Positions 33,351-45,900 of a stretch of 64,000 nucleotides of DNA are shown piece after piece. Location of the stretch: positions 26,160 to 90,159 of the forward strand of contig QGHH01000020.1 in assembly GCA_003640645.1 (NCBI GenBank), in the 5' to 3' direction. The DNA is from Fredinandcohnia aciditolerans (GTDB lineage Bacteria; Bacillota; Bacilli; Bacillales; Bacillaceae_L). Position 1 is the stretch's first letter. Each line of letters begins with the position of its first letter. The position numbers and the translations under genes were made by a program. A model generated the notes under the pieces. The model saw only the letters and a list, made by a program, of their open reading frames with translations, was not told the DNA's origin and did no database searches.

Positions 33351-34313
33351 TTATTTAATTACTAGATTAGGCTTTTTCTTTAAACTGTGTCTACCATCTA
33401 TGAATCTAACAGTTCCCGATTTCGCACGCATGACAAGTGAATGAGTGGTGCCGATTGATCCCTTAAATTGCACGCCACGTAATAGCTCACCATCTGTAAC
33501 ACCGGTTGCTGCAAAAATAGCGTCATCTCCACTAACTAGATCTTCCATTTTAAGAACTTTTGAAACGTCAAGTCCCATTTTGATACAACGCGCAATCTCC
33601 TCATCATTTTGAGGTAGAAGCTTACCTTGTATTTCGCCACCTAGACATTTCAATGCAACAGCTGAAAGAACACCTTCTGGGGCACCGCCTGAACCGAATA
33701 AAATATCTACACCAGTATGGTCAAATGCTGTATTAATGGCTCCCGCAACATCGCCGTCATTGATTAGCTTAATTCGAGCACCCGCTTCGCGAAGCTGTGA
33801 AATGATATGCTCATGTCTTGGTCGATTTAAAACGGTTGCCACAACATCTTCAATATCCTTATTCTTTGCTCTTGCAACAGCTTTTAGGTTATCGATTATC
33901 GGTGCGTTAATATCAATTAACCCAACCGCTTCCGGGCCGACCGCAATTTTGTCCATATACATATCTGGGGCATGAAGTAAATTACCGTGATCCGCTACGG
34001 CCAATACAGACAATGCATTCCATCCACCAGACGCTAAAATATTGGTCCCTTCAAGTGGATCCACCGCTACGTCAACTCTTGGACCATAGCCATTTCCAAG
34101 CTTTTCACCAATATAAAGCATTGGAGCCTCGTCCATTTCTCCTTCCCCAATGACAACTTGTCCCTTCATTGGGATTGTGTCGAACACATCTCTCATTGCA
34201 GAGGTTGCTGCACCATCTGCTTCATCTTTTTTACCGCGTCCCATCCAACGAGCTGATGCTAATGCCGCTGCCTCTGTAACACGTACAAGCTCCATCGATA
34301 AACTTCTTTCCAC
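33351..34313 (-). CDS. glpX: Fructose-1,6-bisphosphatase class II
   Basis: Hydrolyses fructose 1,6-bisphosphate in gluconeogenesis. 320 residues with the Li+-sensitive phosphatase metal site ([21 protein letters not shown], about 54-74; [15 protein letters not shown], about 82-96) and [11 protein letters not shown]. The start is GTG at 34313, seven bases after GGGGGA. The neighbours murAB and rho and a nearby fbaA match the B. subtilis order. Confidence 0.94.
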   Translation of the reverse strand: MERSLSMELVRVTEAAALASARWMGRGKKDEADGAATSAMRDVFDTIPMKGQVVIGEGEMDEAPMLYIGEKLGNGYGPRVDVAVDPLEGTNILASGGWNALSVLAVADHGNLLHAPDMYMDKIAVGPEAVGLIDINAPIIDNLKAVARAKNKDIEDVVATVLNRPRHEHIISQLREAGARIKLINDGDVAGAINTAFDHTGVDILFGSGGAPEGVLSAVALKCLGGEIQGKLLPQNDEEIARCIKMGLDVSKVLKMEDLVSGDDAIFAATGVTDGELLRGVQFKGSIGTTHSLVMRAKSGTVRFIDGRHSLKKKPNLVIK

Positions 34314-34394
34314 ACTCTCTTCCCCCTAGCAAATAATTTTATTCTATTTTTCCACATAACCTTAACATAACAAAAAACGTTTTCTCTCTACTTT

Positions 34395-34622
34395 CCCATC
34401 TGTCTAGCTCCGACTCGCAGCAACTAGCGAGACTTCCGTCACCTTCCGTACGATAAGCTCAACATCGGCTCGCGCCACTCGCCGTGTTTCCTTTATCTCC
34501 TTGAGAGGCAAGGTTCACAGACTAAGTACGCCACATCCTGTGGCATCGTCTGTGTGACCCACATCATGTGGGCCTCAGTCAGTACGTCGCTATACGCTCG
34601 TCTGCACTTTTCTTCTTAAGGA
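34395..34622. repeat. Dispersed intergenic repeat with nested palindromes
   Basis: Begins TGTCTAGCTCCGACTCGCAG and ends GTCTGCACTTTTCTTC, matching the ends of the TCTAGCTCC...CTTTTC family. The interior holds GCCACATCCTGTGGC and GACCCACATCATGTGGGCC, variants of the hairpins in other elements, and AGACTAAG/AGTCAGTACGTCG. It lies in the 475-base gap between murAB and glpX. Confidence 0.6.
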
Positions 34623-34626
34623 TACA

Positions 34627-34660
34627 TGAAAACTCCCACTTTTTGTAGTGGGAGTTTGAG
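34627..34660 (-). terminator. Terminator between murAB and glpX
   Basis: AAACTCCCACT, loop TTTTGT, AGTGGGAGTTT with T-rich flanks on both strands, so it can act in either direction. Confidence 0.8.
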
Positions 34661-34788
34661 TTTTCTATTTAATTACATATAGCTCCGGCGGCAAGAAATC
34701 CGATAAACTTTAACTCTTCCTTCAGAGGCAAATGGCTCCTCTTGGGTTGAAGTATCTGGTTTACCTCGTTTCTGGTCAAACCGTTTTT

Positions 34789-36075
34789 CTATGAATTTTG
34801 GAGTTGTTCAATTTCGTCTTCTGTTAGGCTTTCTCTCCAAATAGTAGCACCTAAGCCTGTTAGTTTTTCTTCTAAATGGCTATAGCCACGGTCAATATGC
34901 TCAAGGCCAGTAATTTCAGTTACACCTTCTGCCATTAAACCAGCAACAACTAGTGATGCACCTGCACGTAAATCACTAGCTTTGACTTTTGCACCTTGAA
35001 GTTGAACTGGTCCGGTGACTATCGCTGAACGGCCTTCAACTTTAATTTGGGCATTCATACGACGAAGCTCATCGATATGCTTAAATCTAGCGCCATAGAT
35101 CGTATCTGTTACAACACCTGTTCCACTTGCTTTAGTTAGCAAGGATGTAAAAGGCTGCTGTAGGTCCGTTGGAAAACCTGGATACACAAGTGTCTTGATA
35201 TCAACAGACTTTAGATTCTTATTACTGGCAACCCAAATTTGGTCGTCACTTGTTTCAACAGTTACACCCATTTCACGGAATTTCGCAATCAATGATTCCA
35301 AGTGAAGTGGAATGACATTATCAATTAATACACCTTCACCCATTGCGGCACCAATAATCATATATGTACCAGCTTCAATGCGGTCAGGAATAATCGTATG
35401 GCGGCAACCTTGCAGAGAATCTACGCCTTCAATACGGATGACATCTGTTCCGGCTCCCTTAATTTTTGCCCCCATGCTTGTTAACAATGTTGCCACATCA
35501 ATAATTTCAGGTTCTTTTGCCGCATTTTCAATGATAGTACGACCTTTAGCACGCACTGCTGCTAACATGATATTAATAGTTGCTCCAACACTTACAACAT
35601 CAAGGTAAATACGGGCACCTCTTAACTCATCCGCTCGAAGGTAGATTGCTCCTTGCTCATTTGTCACTTTAGCCCCAAGCGCTTCGAAGCCCTTAATATG
35701 CTGGTCAATTGGTCGTGGACCTAGGTGACATCCACCTGGTAGACCGATAACTGCCTTTTTAAAACGACCTAGCATTGCCCCCATTAAATAATAGGATGCA
35801 CGAAGCTTTTTGACTTTACCATTTGGTAGTGGCATTGAGACAATATTTGTCGGGTCAACATAAACTTCTTCTTTACTTATTGATACGTGACCACCGATTT
35901 CTTCAAGCAAATCTCCTAAAATTTGCACGTCCGAAATATCTGGTAGCCCCTCAATTGTTACCGGCGTTTCAGCTAGGATTGTTGCTGGAATCAGGGCAAC
36001 TGCACTATTCTTTGCCCCGCTGATTTTTACAGATCCTTTTAGTGGATAACCGCCTGCTATTTTTAGTTTTTCCAT
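34789..36075 (-). CDS. murAB: UDP-N-acetylglucosamine 1-carboxyvinyltransferase (second MurA)
   Basis: First committed step of peptidoglycan synthesis, transferring enolpyruvate to UDP-GlcNAc. 428 residues: [20 protein letters not shown], the PEP/fosfomycin loop [18 protein letters not shown] with the catalytic cysteine (about residue 117), and [19 protein letters not shown]. The loop resembles the MurAB (MurZ) paralogue found next to fbaA in bacilli. The start at 36075 follows GGGAG. The longer reading adds 19 unrelated residues. Confidence 0.95.
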   Translation of the reverse strand: MEKLKIAGGYPLKGSVKISGAKNSAVALIPATILAETPVTIEGLPDISDVQILGDLLEEIGGHVSISKEEVYVDPTNIVSMPLPNGKVKKLRASYYLMGAMLGRFKKAVIGLPGGCHLGPRPIDQHIKGFEALGAKVTNEQGAIYLRADELRGARIYLDVVSVGATINIMLAAVRAKGRTIIENAAKEPEIIDVATLLTSMGAKIKGAGTDVIRIEGVDSLQGCRHTIIPDRIEAGTYMIIGAAMGEGVLIDNVIPLHLESLIAKFREMGVTVETSDDQIWVASNKNLKSVDIKTLVYPGFPTDLQQPFTSLLTKASGTGVVTDTIYGARFKHIDELRRMNAQIKVEGRSAIVTGPVQLQGAKVKASDLRAGASLVVAGLMAEGVTEITGLEHIDRGYSHLEEKLTGLGATIWRESLTEDEIEQLQNS

Positions 36076-36469
36076 ATGTGGCTCCCTTCTAGCGAAGATG
36101 ACGGTTTTGTAAGGGAATCCTCGAATTGCCACGGATACAACCTGTCCGGAATATTTTCCGGAAGAAAACTAGCTTTAGGCAGTCCTTTTCCCTTATTTAC
36201 GTTACTTATTCGTAACGGCACTTCACTTGAATTGGTATATTTTAACATAGATTAACTGCACGAGTATTACCTCTTAGTTTACATGAAAATAAGAAAATCA
36301 TGTACCATTTTATCCTTTTTCATTAAAACAAGCAAATTCACCTAAAGAGGATAAAATCAATAGGTCTAAGTTCGTACTACAAAAGCATTGCTCTTATTTC
36401 ATATTCAAATTGAGATCATTTTATGTGGCACTTATTGTGTTTGAAGTGATTCTTGTTGAAGGTCTAAGT

Positions 36470-36605
36470 CTTGTCTAGCTCCATGCGCCATCGGCTCTCT
36501 GGTCATAAGCCAATCGCTTTTGGAAGGTAAAATGCACCTTCTGTCAGCGCTTTTCTTATGCTTGTCGCCGATTAACGGGCGCGCTTAGCACTTTTCTAGT
36601 TATAC
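36470..36605. repeat. TCTAGCTCC-family dispersed repeat
   Basis: Starts CTTGTCTAGCTCCATGCGCC and continues CTGGTCATAAGCCAATCGC, GGAAGGTAAAATGCACCTTC, CTTATGCTTGTCGCCGATTA and a final CACTTTTC. Internal inverted repeats (CATAAG/CTTATG and GAAGGT/ACCTTC) suggest a long hairpin. The inverse copy at 46925-47042 is nearly identical. The rest of 36076-36469 has no gene or signal I recognise. Confidence 0.8.
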
Positions 36606-36761
36606 GTTATAGCGTTCGTCTAAGTTTCAGTTTTTATGGGTAAGTTACACAAATCAGCTCCTTCCACTTTTTTTGTGTTTGATTACCTGTAATTACCCCT
36701 AGACTCCCATTTCACACGGCAAGGTTTTTCCAAAAAGTTCCTTGCGCAATTCTTACTGCCA

Positions 36762-36930
36762 AGCTCCAGCCGCCATCGGCTCGAGGTCACAAGCCATGCA
36801 CTTCTGAAAGTAAATTACGCCTTTTATCAGTGCCTTTCTTGTGCTTGTCGCCCATGCCAGAATGGCAAGGATTCCACCGTTAGGGTTCGGGACGTGCCTG
36901 CCCTTAGCTTGGAATTGAGGCGCCTTTCGC
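36762..36930. repeat. Second, diverged copy of the TCTAGCTCC-family repeat
   Basis: CAAGCTCCAGCCGCCATCGG, then GAGGTCACAAGCCATGCAC, TTTCTTGTGCTTGTCGCCC and an added GCCAGAATGGC hairpin. It has the same internal order as the copy 290 bases earlier. Both sit where B. subtilis has a transaldolase gene (ywjH). Confidence 0.65.
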
Positions 36931-36949
36931 AATTCTTATTATAACGCAA

Positions 36950-37026
36950 GAAAACCGCTATCTCCAAATCATGTTGTCAATAACAGGAAATAAGCGGTTT
37001 TTTTGGGGTTGGAGACCATTCTCCAA
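36950..37026 (-). terminator. Terminator region of fbaA
   Basis: On the minus strand TTGGAGAATGGTCTCCAA (37009-37026, perfect stem) comes first. A longer stem follows with arms AAACCGCTTAT and ATAGCGGTTTT (36951-37003) ending in a short T-rich tract. Confidence 0.7.
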
Positions 37027-37064
37027 TCTATTTAATTAGACGTTTTCTACATCCAAAAGGTTAC

Positions 37065-37928
37065 TTACGCGTTAGCTTTTCCAGAGGAACCAAATTCACG
37101 CATTTTGCCTTTAACTGTTTCACGAATTGCATCACGAGCAGGTCCTAAGTATTTACGTGGATCATACTCATTTGGCTTAGCAGCTAGAGTTTCACGTACT
37201 GCTTTTGCAGAAGAAATTTGGTTTTCTGTGTTTACGTTGATTTTAGCTGTTCCAAGAGAAATTGATTTTTGAATATCTTTTGTTGGAATACCTGTTCCAC
37301 CGTGAAGTACTAGCGGTAAACCAGTTTTGTTTCCGATTTCTTCCATCTCTTTGAAACCAAGGTTTGGTTCACCTTTGTAAGGACCGTGAACAGAACCTAA
37401 AGCTGGAGCTAAGCAATCGATACCAGTGCGGTTAACAAGCTCAACACACTCATTAACATCCGCATAGATAACACCCTCAGCTACTACGTCATCTTCTTGT
37501 CCACCAACAGTACCAAGCTCAGCTTCTACAGAAACTCCGTGGAAATGTGCAAGCTCAACTACTTTAGAAGTAATCGCAATGTTCTCTTCAAATGGATGAT
37601 GAGAAGCATCAATCATAACAGATGTGAATCCAGCATGAATAGCTTTTGCACAATTCTCGAATGAAGAACCATGATCAAGATGAATAGCAACCGGAACTGT
37701 GATATTGGATTCTTCCATAATCGCTTTAACCATTGCTACTACAACTTTGAATCCACCCATATATCGGCCAGCACCTTCAGAAACACCTAGAATAACTGGT
37801 GAATTTTCTTCTTGAGCAGCTTGTAAAATAGCTTGTGTAAATTCAAGATTGTTAATGTTAAATTGACCTACTGCATACCCTTCTGCTTTTGCTTTTTCAA
37901 GCATTTCTTTCATTGAAACCAAAGGCAT
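37065..37928 (-). CDS. fbaA: Fructose-bisphosphate aldolase class II
   Basis: Zinc enzyme that cleaves fructose 1,6-bisphosphate in glycolysis. 287 residues with the class II signatures: [19 protein letters not shown] (about 83-101, zinc histidines), [23 protein letters not shown] and VLHGGTGIP (zinc His near 209). ATG at 37928 follows AAAGGAGG. It lies downstream of spo0F as in B. subtilis, with 340 bases between them that hold a hairpin near 38205-38230 and no gene. Confidence 0.96.
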   Translation of the reverse strand: MPLVSMKEMLEKAKAEGYAVGQFNINNLEFTQAILQAAQEENSPVILGVSEGAGRYMGGFKVVVAMVKAIMEESNITVPVAIHLDHGSSFENCAKAIHAGFTSVMIDASHHPFEENIAITSKVVELAHFHGVSVEAELGTVGGQEDDVVAEGVIYADVNECVELVNRTGIDCLAPALGSVHGPYKGEPNLGFKEMEEIGNKTGLPLVLHGGTGIPTKDIQKSISLGTAKINVNTENQISSAKAVRETLAAKPNEYDPRKYLGPARDAIRETVKGKMREFGSSGKANA

Positions 37929-38266
37929 GTGAATTTCCTCCTTTTGTACCGTTTTATTGTGTAAATTAAGGCATTATCCCTATTACACGATAGAACCACG
38001 GCAAGTCTCACCGGGTTATTGTTTACCTATTCCCATTGAATTCGTATCACCTAATAGAATGACCGAAAAAAATCATAATATGTAAGCTTTTGTTAGAAAT
38101 TAACAGACAAAAAGCACACAAAAATGCCCTTTGTGTTAAGGAATAGCAACAATACAGTACTAAGCATATCACAAGATTTTGATTTCGCAATACAGGAATG
38201 CTTCACATCTTTTTCGTGAAGCGTTTCCATTTTGTTCATACCAGTATTTTGTATTTTTTAAGTTTT

Positions 38267-38638
38267 TTATTCAGATTTTAATGGGATATTTGCTCTTACT
38301 GCTTCTCGAAGCTCGTCAATGTCGAACGGCTTTGCAAAATGGGTAATTGCTCCCAAATCTTTCGCTTCTTGGATCATATCGAGTTCACCATAAGCTGTCA
38401 TAATGATTACCCGAATATCCTGGTTTATTTTTTTCAGTCTTTTTAGTATTTCAATCCCATCCATACCAGGGATCTTCATATCTAACAAGACCAAATCCGG
38501 AGAGTGCTTTTGAACAATATCAATTGCTTGTACCCCATTAGCTGCTTGGAATGTCTTATAACCTTCTTTTTGAAAAACTTCATTTAATAGAATCCGTATT
38601 CCGTATTGATCATCCACAATTAAGATTTTTTCTGACAT
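38267..38638 (-). CDS. spo0F: Sporulation response regulator Spo0F
   Basis: Single-domain response regulator, the first relay of the sporulation phosphorelay (Kin - Spo0F - Spo0B - Spo0A). 123 residues: [18 protein letters not shown] gives the acidic pair Asp9-Asp10, Asp53 in [13 protein letters not shown] is the phosphorylation site, and Lys103 lies in HFAKPFD. No output domain follows. A sigma-H-like promoter and a Spo0A box are upstream, as for its B. subtilis orthologue. Confidence 0.97.
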   Translation of the reverse strand: MSEKILIVDDQYGIRILLNEVFQKEGYKTFQAANGVQAIDIVQKHSPDLVLLDMKIPGMDGIEILKRLKKINQDIRVIIMTAYGELDMIQEAKDLGAITHFAKPFDIDELREAVRANIPLKSE

Positions 38639-38751
38639 TCTTGAATAACCCCCCTTAAATAGATAAAAATAGTTGGATAAATTACGTTGTCTTCACGATC
38701 GTTTTTAGATACGTTCGTTTTTTAGAATATTATTATATCGTTATTCATTTT

Positions 38752-38781
38752 TAATTCTACCACACCTACTTAATTTCCTGC
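38752..38781 (-). promoter_or_regulatory. Sigma-H promoter of spo0F
   Basis: On the minus strand GCAGGAAAT (38773-38781), 12 bases, GTAGAATTA (38752-38760). Every defined position of RNAGGAWWW ... RNNGAATWW is met. It lies 114 bases upstream of the start. Confidence 0.85.
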
Positions 38782-38832
38782 TTTTTACCTGAAAAACTTT
38801 TATTTCCAAGACAGAAACAATTAATACTACAA

Positions 38833-38841
38833 ATTTCGACA
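38833..38841 (-). promoter_or_regulatory. Spo0A box between spo0F and ywjG
   Basis: TGTCGAAAT on the minus strand carries the exact TGTCGAA core. It stands about 50 bases upstream of the sigma-H -35 of spo0F, a position suited to Spo0A~P control, and also lies in the ywjG upstream region. Confidence 0.65.
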
Positions 38842-38922
38842 TCATTTCTTATTTTTTTTGTATAACGTTATTATGATAATATATGGAAATAAGTCTATCG
38901 ACAAGAAAGGAAATATACATTT

Positions 38923-39456
38923 ATGTTAAAAATTTTTACTACACAACTTCAAGGTCAATTTAAGAGGATAATGGAGCATGAGGAAATGAATATGGAGGAT
39001 GGGGCTAGAATACTGGCTCAGTCCGTCATTAGCAATGGTACAGTTTTTGTACATGGTTTTGGCGAAATGGCAGCCGTAGCAACCGAGGCGCTGGCTGGGG
39101 CTGAACCCTTAAAATCTGCAAAGCCATTATTTACTGATGAAAAAATGAACGAAATTGAAGATATTGACTCTGTTCTATTAATCACAAGATTTTGTACCGA
39201 TGAAGATGCTATTAAGCTTGCAGAAGAACTGCAAGGTAATGGGATTCAAACCGTAGCGATTTCGGCAATTGTAAAAACGGAAGATGACCGTACTCTTGAG
39301 AAAAGCGTCGATATTCATATCGATTGCAAGCTACAAAAGCCTCTCATCCCCGATGATGATGGAACCCGTTTTGGATTCCCAAGCGTGATGACCGCTCTAT
39401 ATGCCTATTACGGACTAAAATTCACAATTAAAGAAATGGTCGAGGAATTTGAATAA
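38923..39456 (+). CDS. ywjG: DUF2529 family protein YwjG
   Basis: 177 residues resembling a SIS-type fold: VISNGTVFVHGFGEMAAVATEAL (about 35-57), SVLLITRFCTDEDAIKLAEEL (about 83-103) and a C-terminal FGFPSVMTALYAYYGLKFT. SIS domains bind phosphosugars, but no substrate is known for this family. ATG at 38923 follows GAAAGGA. It is divergent from spo0F and convergent with pyrG, as in B. subtilis. Confidence 0.88.
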   Translation: MLKIFTTQLQGQFKRIMEHEEMNMEDGARILAQSVISNGTVFVHGFGEMAAVATEALAGAEPLKSAKPLFTDEKMNEIEDIDSVLLITRFCTDEDAIKLAEELQGNGIQTVAISAIVKTEDDRTLEKSVDIHIDCKLQKPLIPDDDGTRFGFPSVMTALYAYYGLKFTIKEMVEEFE

Positions 39457-39504
39457 GGAATCAATTGGATAAAATTTGATGAAGTACTAGACAGGGTTAA
39501 CTCT

Positions 39505-40225
39505 ATGAAGAGGAAACTTAGGGGGCCTTACGCTTTTTCCTCTTCATAAGTCCGATGAAGAGGGTTCAGATTCAAAATCGGATGCTTTTTCCTTTTCATA
39601 AGCTCGATGAAGAGGATTCAGATTCAAATTCATAAGCTTTTCCTCTTCATAAGCCCGATGAAGAGGATTCGGATTCAAAACCGGATGCTTTTTACTCTTC
39701 ATAAGCTCGATGAAGAGGATTCGGATTCAAAATCGGATGCTCTTTCCTCTTCATCAGCCCGATGAAGAGGATTCAGATTCTAATTCATACGCTTTTTACT
39801 CTTCATAAGTCCGATGAAGAGGATTCAGATTCAAATTCATACGCTTTTTCCTCTTCATAAGCCCGATGAAGGGGATTCAGATTCAATATCGGATGCTTTT
39901 TCCTCTTCATAAACCCTATGAAGAGGATTCGGATTCAAAACCGGATGCTTTTTACTCTTCATAAGCCCGATGAAGAGGATTCAAATTCAATATCGGATGC
40001 TTTTTACTCTTCATAAGCTCAATGAAGTACATTTCCAGCCTCTTTTTCATGCGTAATGTTCTTCATAAGATCGATGAAGTACATAACCATACCCTCCTTC
40101 GAGAGTTATGTTCTTCATAAGCGCGATGAAGTACATAACTATGCATATATACAACCAAATCGTCCTTCATAACACCAAAGAAGAACTTAGCCAACCAATA
40201 CCTGGGACAAAACCGTACTTCATCA
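39505..40225. repeat. 52-bp tandem array with CTTCAT/ATGAAG palindromes (13 units plus degenerate ends)
   Basis: CTTCAT (or TTTCAT) starts at 39542, 39594, 39645, 39697, 39749, 39801, 39853, 39905, 39957, 40009, 40061, 40113 and 40165. Eleven of the 12 steps are 52 bases and one is 51. A degenerate copy follows at 40218. Units read CCTCTTCAT, AAGCCCG, ATGAAGAGG (25 bp) followed by 27 bases of GATTCGGATTC...GATGC type. In the units at 40061 and 40113 the outer arms change together to TGTTCTTCAT and ATGAAGTACA. It lies between the convergent ywjG and pyrG. Confidence 0.95.
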
Positions 40226-40252
40226 TCTATTTCTTCCTGCATATCCCCATAG

Positions 40253-40286
40253 AAAAAAGCGAGTGAATTGACACTCGCTTTTTTTC
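40253..40286 (-). terminator. Terminator of pyrG
   Basis: On the minus strand AAAAAGCGAGTG, loop TCAATT, CACTCGCTTTTTT. Confidence 0.93.
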
Positions 40287-40287
40287 A

Positions 40288-41913
<1,626 letters not shown>

Positions 41914-42082
41914 TCATGTAATTAGTTAAAGTTTGCTCAAAAAATCAAAATGTATAAAGAAATTCTTCTTGGTGCGGGGGTAAATTGTTTTTAACTCACC
42001 GAACCTTACACTTCTATAAAGTGAAGCTTTAACTGACACTCGCCCTCCAAGGGACTTGCTGCTAGTTAACGCGGGATAAAAT

Positions 42083-42114
42083 AAAAAAGCTCCACTTACA
42101 ATATGTAAGGGAGC
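42083..42114 (-). terminator. pyrG leader attenuator
   Basis: On the minus strand GCTCCCTTAC, loop, GTAAGTGGAGC and TTTTTTATTTT. The first arm contains CUCCCUU, which can pair with a 5' run of extra G residues. This is the mechanism described for B. subtilis pyrG, where low CTP causes slippage at GGGC and prevents the terminator from forming. The remaining 190 bases to the start have no further element I recognise. Confidence 0.85.
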
Positions 42115-42154
42115 GAAACTTTAATATGGTTTCGTAGATACTCTTTTTTTAGAG

Positions 42155-42193
42155 CCCAAAAAGTATTCTACCGAGATAAGATTAAAAAGTCAA
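42155..42193 (-). promoter_or_regulatory. pyrG promoter with GGGC start site
   Basis: On the minus strand TTGACT (42188-42193), 17 bases, TAGAAT (42165-42170), then ACTTTTT and GGGCTCT with the probable start at 42157. The GGGC initial sequence is the one needed for G reiteration at low CTP. Confidence 0.88.
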
Positions 42194-42232
42194 TATGAGT
42201 TTGAGTTTAATTTAACTAGTTAGTCTTGAGGA

Positions 42233-42805
42233 TTAGTCTTCTTCCTCTTCTTCAAACTCTTCGTCTTCTTCTTCCTCGTCTAACTCATATTCTTCATCAT
42301 CAATAAGCTCTTCTTCATCGTCATCATCGAAGTCGTCTTCGTCGTCGATGTCATCAAAGTCATCTTCTTCTTCTTCGTCGTCATCCTCGATATCATCCAC
42401 ATCTTCGTCTTCTTCATCAAAGTCCTCATCATAATCAAGATCATCTTCGTCAAGATCGTCGAAGCCAAGGAGTTCGTCGTCCTCATCCTTCTTCTTGCTC
42501 TTTTTCTTCTTCTTCGGCTTTTCAGTATGAGTAACCTCTTCGTCGATTTGCTCGTATGGATACCAAGTACGAAGTCCCCAACGATTATCACCTAATGTAA
42601 TGAAACGACCATCGATATTGAGATCTGTATAAAACTGAGAAATTCTTGTACGAACCTCTTCTTCTGAAAGCTCTAATACTTTTGTTACTTCGTCAACTAG
42701 CTCGTTAAATGTAATCGCGTCTTTTCTCCCTAAGAAAATCTCATACGCTACTTCAAGCATTGACATTTCTTTAATTTGCTCTGGTGAGTATTGATCGAGA
42801 CTCAT
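42233..42805 (-). CDS. rpoE: RNA polymerase delta subunit
   Basis: Firmicute-specific polymerase subunit that speeds recycling and promoter selectivity. 190 residues with an N-terminal HARE-HTH domain (about 1-85: [33 protein letters not shown]), a lysine patch ([11 protein letters not shown]) and a highly acidic Asp/Glu tail of about 80 residues. ATG at 42805 is seven bases after GGGAG. It lies upstream of pyrG, which has its own promoter inside the gap. Confidence 0.96.
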   Translation of the reverse strand: MSLDQYSPEQIKEMSMLEVAYEIFLGRKDAITFNELVDEVTKVLELSEEEVRTRISQFYTDLNIDGRFITLGDNRWGLRTWYPYEQIDEEVTHTEKPKKKKKSKKKDEDDELLGFDDLDEDDLDYDEDFDEEDEDVDDIEDDDEEEEDDFDDIDDEDDFDDDDEEELIDDEEYELDEEEEDEEFEEEEED

Positions 42806-42956
42806 CAAGGCACTCCCTTTCTATGTATGTAACTGGAATTCTGGTAAAAACTTGTTGTCAGGATTCTTCTTATAAAAAATAAAAAAGAGTTCTGTAAAAT
42901 ACATATCATTCATTATAAACAAAATCAACCACTTTATGCCAGTGTTATCATATTTT

Positions 42957-42989
42957 AAGGCTGAGTCATTCATTTTTGACTCAGCCTCG
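42957..42989 (-). terminator. Terminator of the icmF operon
   Basis: On the minus strand GAGGCTGAGTCA, loop, TGACTCAGCCTT, then AAAATA. The stem is 11-12 bp. The T-run is poor in this direction, while the plus strand reads T-rich before it. Confidence 0.7.
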
Positions 42990-42997
42990 ATCATTTT

Positions 42998-45900
42998 CTA
43001 CATATTTCTACGGTACTGTCCGCCTACTTCATAGAGCGCCTGTGTGATTTGGCCAAGACTTGCGACCTGAACCGTTTCCATCAATTCTTCAAAAATATTT
43101 CCATTGTTTACTGCAACCTGTTTCAGCCTTTTTAATGCTTCTTCTACTTTATCCTTATTTCGTTCCTGAAATTCCTTTAAATTTTTAATTTGAAGTTCTT
43201 TTTCTTCTTTCGTTGCACGCGCGAGCTCAATATTGTTTAAATCCTCCTCTGATGGTGGATTAGGATTTAAATACGTATTTACGCCAATAATCGGAAGCTC
43301 ACCCGTATGCTTTTTCATCTCATAATACATGGACTCATCTTGAATTTTGCCGCGTTGATACTGTGTTTCCATCGCACCTAGAACACCACCACGGTCATTT
43401 AGTCGGTCGAATTCCTGAAGCACTGCTTCTTCCACTAAATCAGTGAGTTCCTCAACAATAAAAGAACCTTGTAGCGGATTTTCATTTTTCGTTAATCCAT
43501 GCTCTTTCGTAATAATCATCTGAATCGCCATCGCACGGCGAACCGATTCCTCGGTTGGTGTTGTAATGGCCTCATCGTATGCATTCGTATGAAGCGAGTT
43601 ACAATTATCGTGAAGAGCCATTAGCGCCTGCAGTGTCGTACGAATGTCATTAAAATCTATTTCCTGTGCATGGAGGGAACGTCCAGATGTTTGTACATGG
43701 TACTTTAACTTTTGACTACGCTCATTTGCTCCGTATTTTTCTCTCATGACCGTTGCCCAAATGCGGCGTGCCACCCGACCAATTACGGTATATTCTGGGT
43801 CAAGCCCATTACTGAAGAAGAAGGATAAGTTTGGTGCAAAATCATCAATATTCATCCCACGGCTAAGGTAATATTCCACATACGTGAACCCGTTTGATAG
43901 GGTAAAGGCAAGTTGAGAAATCGGATTAGCACCCGCTTCTGCAATATGGTAACCAGAAATAGATACTGAATAATAATTTCTTACTTTATGATCTATGAAA
44001 TATTCTTGGATATCCCCCATCATACGCAACGCAAATTCAGTTGAGAAAATACACGTATTCTGGCCCTGATCTTCTTTTAAAATATCCGCCTGAACTGTTC
44101 CACGAACTGTCTGTAATGTTTTTGCGCGTACCTCTTGGAACTCCTCCACCGTTAAGATGCGGCCAAGATCCTGTTCACGCTTTTCAACCTGTTGGTGAAT
44201 CGCAGTATTCATGAACATGGCAAGAATAATTGGTGCGGGTCCATTGATTGTCATTGAAACCGAAGTAGACGGTGCACAAAGATCAAACCCTTTATAGAGC
44301 TTTTTCATATCATCGAGAGTACAAATACTGACGCCGCTCTCGCCGACTTTCCCATAAATATCTGGGCGATAAGCAGGATCTTCACCATATAAAGTGACAG
44401 AGTCAAATGCTGTACTTAAGCGTTTTGCATCATCATCCTTTGATAAATAATGAAAACGTCGATTCGTCCGATCTGGGGTCCCTTCGCCTGCAAACTGACG
44501 TTTCGGATCTTCGCCTTCACGTTTGAACGGAAACACACCTGCTGTATAAGGGAATGAACCCGGAACATTCTCTTTGTAGACCCAACGGAGAATTTCTCCG
44601 AAGTCCTTAAAGCCTGGGAGAGAAATCTTTGGAATCGATAGACCCGAGAGACTTTTCGTTTTTAAAATGGTCACGATTTCCTTGTCACGAATTTTCGTAA
44701 TGAATTTCTCACCTTTATAGGTTTCTTTCAAAGATTCCCACTTTGCAAGGATTTTCTTCGATTCATCCGAAAGCTTTATTTCATATTGGAATTGAAGTGT
44801 TTCAAGAGCTTTGAGGACGTCCTCGTTGCCCAGTTCCTTCACGCTCTCAATCGTACCGCTAATTTGGAATAGCTTTCTTGCGATTTCCACCTGTTCGGCT
44901 GCTTTTTTATGATAGTTTCGAACTGTGTCAGAAATCTCACGTAAATAATAGCGTCGGTCATTCGGGATAATGACATTTTGTTTTTGGACATCTGCCGTTT
45001 TTTCGAATGAAGTTTCCCAGTCTGCACCCATTTTTTCATTGATTTTATCCACTAGATTAGCAAAAAGGGCGTTCGTTCCTGGATCATTAAACTGACTTGC
45101 AATTGTTCCGAATACCGGCATTTCTTCGTAGTTTTTTTCAAATAAAAGGTGGCTACGCTGATACTGCTTTTGCACCTGACGTTTTGCATCTTCTGAACCC
45201 TTGCGTTCGAATTTGTTAATCACAATCAAGTCGGCATAGTCAATCATGTCGATTTTTTCAAGCTGTGAAGGTGCACCAAATTCACTTGTCATAACATACA
45301 TGGAGATGTCACAGACCTCTGTAATTTCGGCGTCACCTTGCCCAATCCCACTTGTTTCAACAATGATTAAGTCGAAGCCCGCTGCTTTTACTACTGCAAT
45401 TGCATCTTTAATGGCTAGCGACAATTCTGATTTTGAACCTCTCGTAGCAAGGCTACGCATATAAACTCTTGGAGAGAAAATAGCATTCATGCGAATTCGG
45501 TCACCAAGTAGAGCACCACCGGTTTTTTGTTTAGTAGGGTCAACGGATAGAATCGCAACCTTTTTGTCGTCGAATTCATTGATAAAGCGGCGAATCAGTT
45601 CGTCCGTGAGGGAGCTTTTCCCTGCGCCACCTGTACCTGTAATTCCCACGACTGGTACCGTTTTTTCAAGGTCTTTTACTTTTTGAATGATTGTTTCAGC
45701 CGCTGCCGCGGTTTCATTGTTGTTACCGATTTGATTTTCCGCAATCGTGATGAGCTTAGCGACTGTTTTGTAGTCCCCATTTTGAAGGAGCTCAAGCTCA
45801 TCAGTTAACTCCGTGCTTGTTGGGTAATCACACTCTTGTAGCATTTTGTTGATCATCCCTTGAAGACCCAGATTGCGACCATCATCTGGTGAGAAAATCC

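Noticed and set aside
36063-36248. 61-codon minus-strand frame upstream of murAB
   Set aside because: It overlaps the murAB ribosome binding site and start, has no ribosome binding site of its own and shows no recognisable domain.
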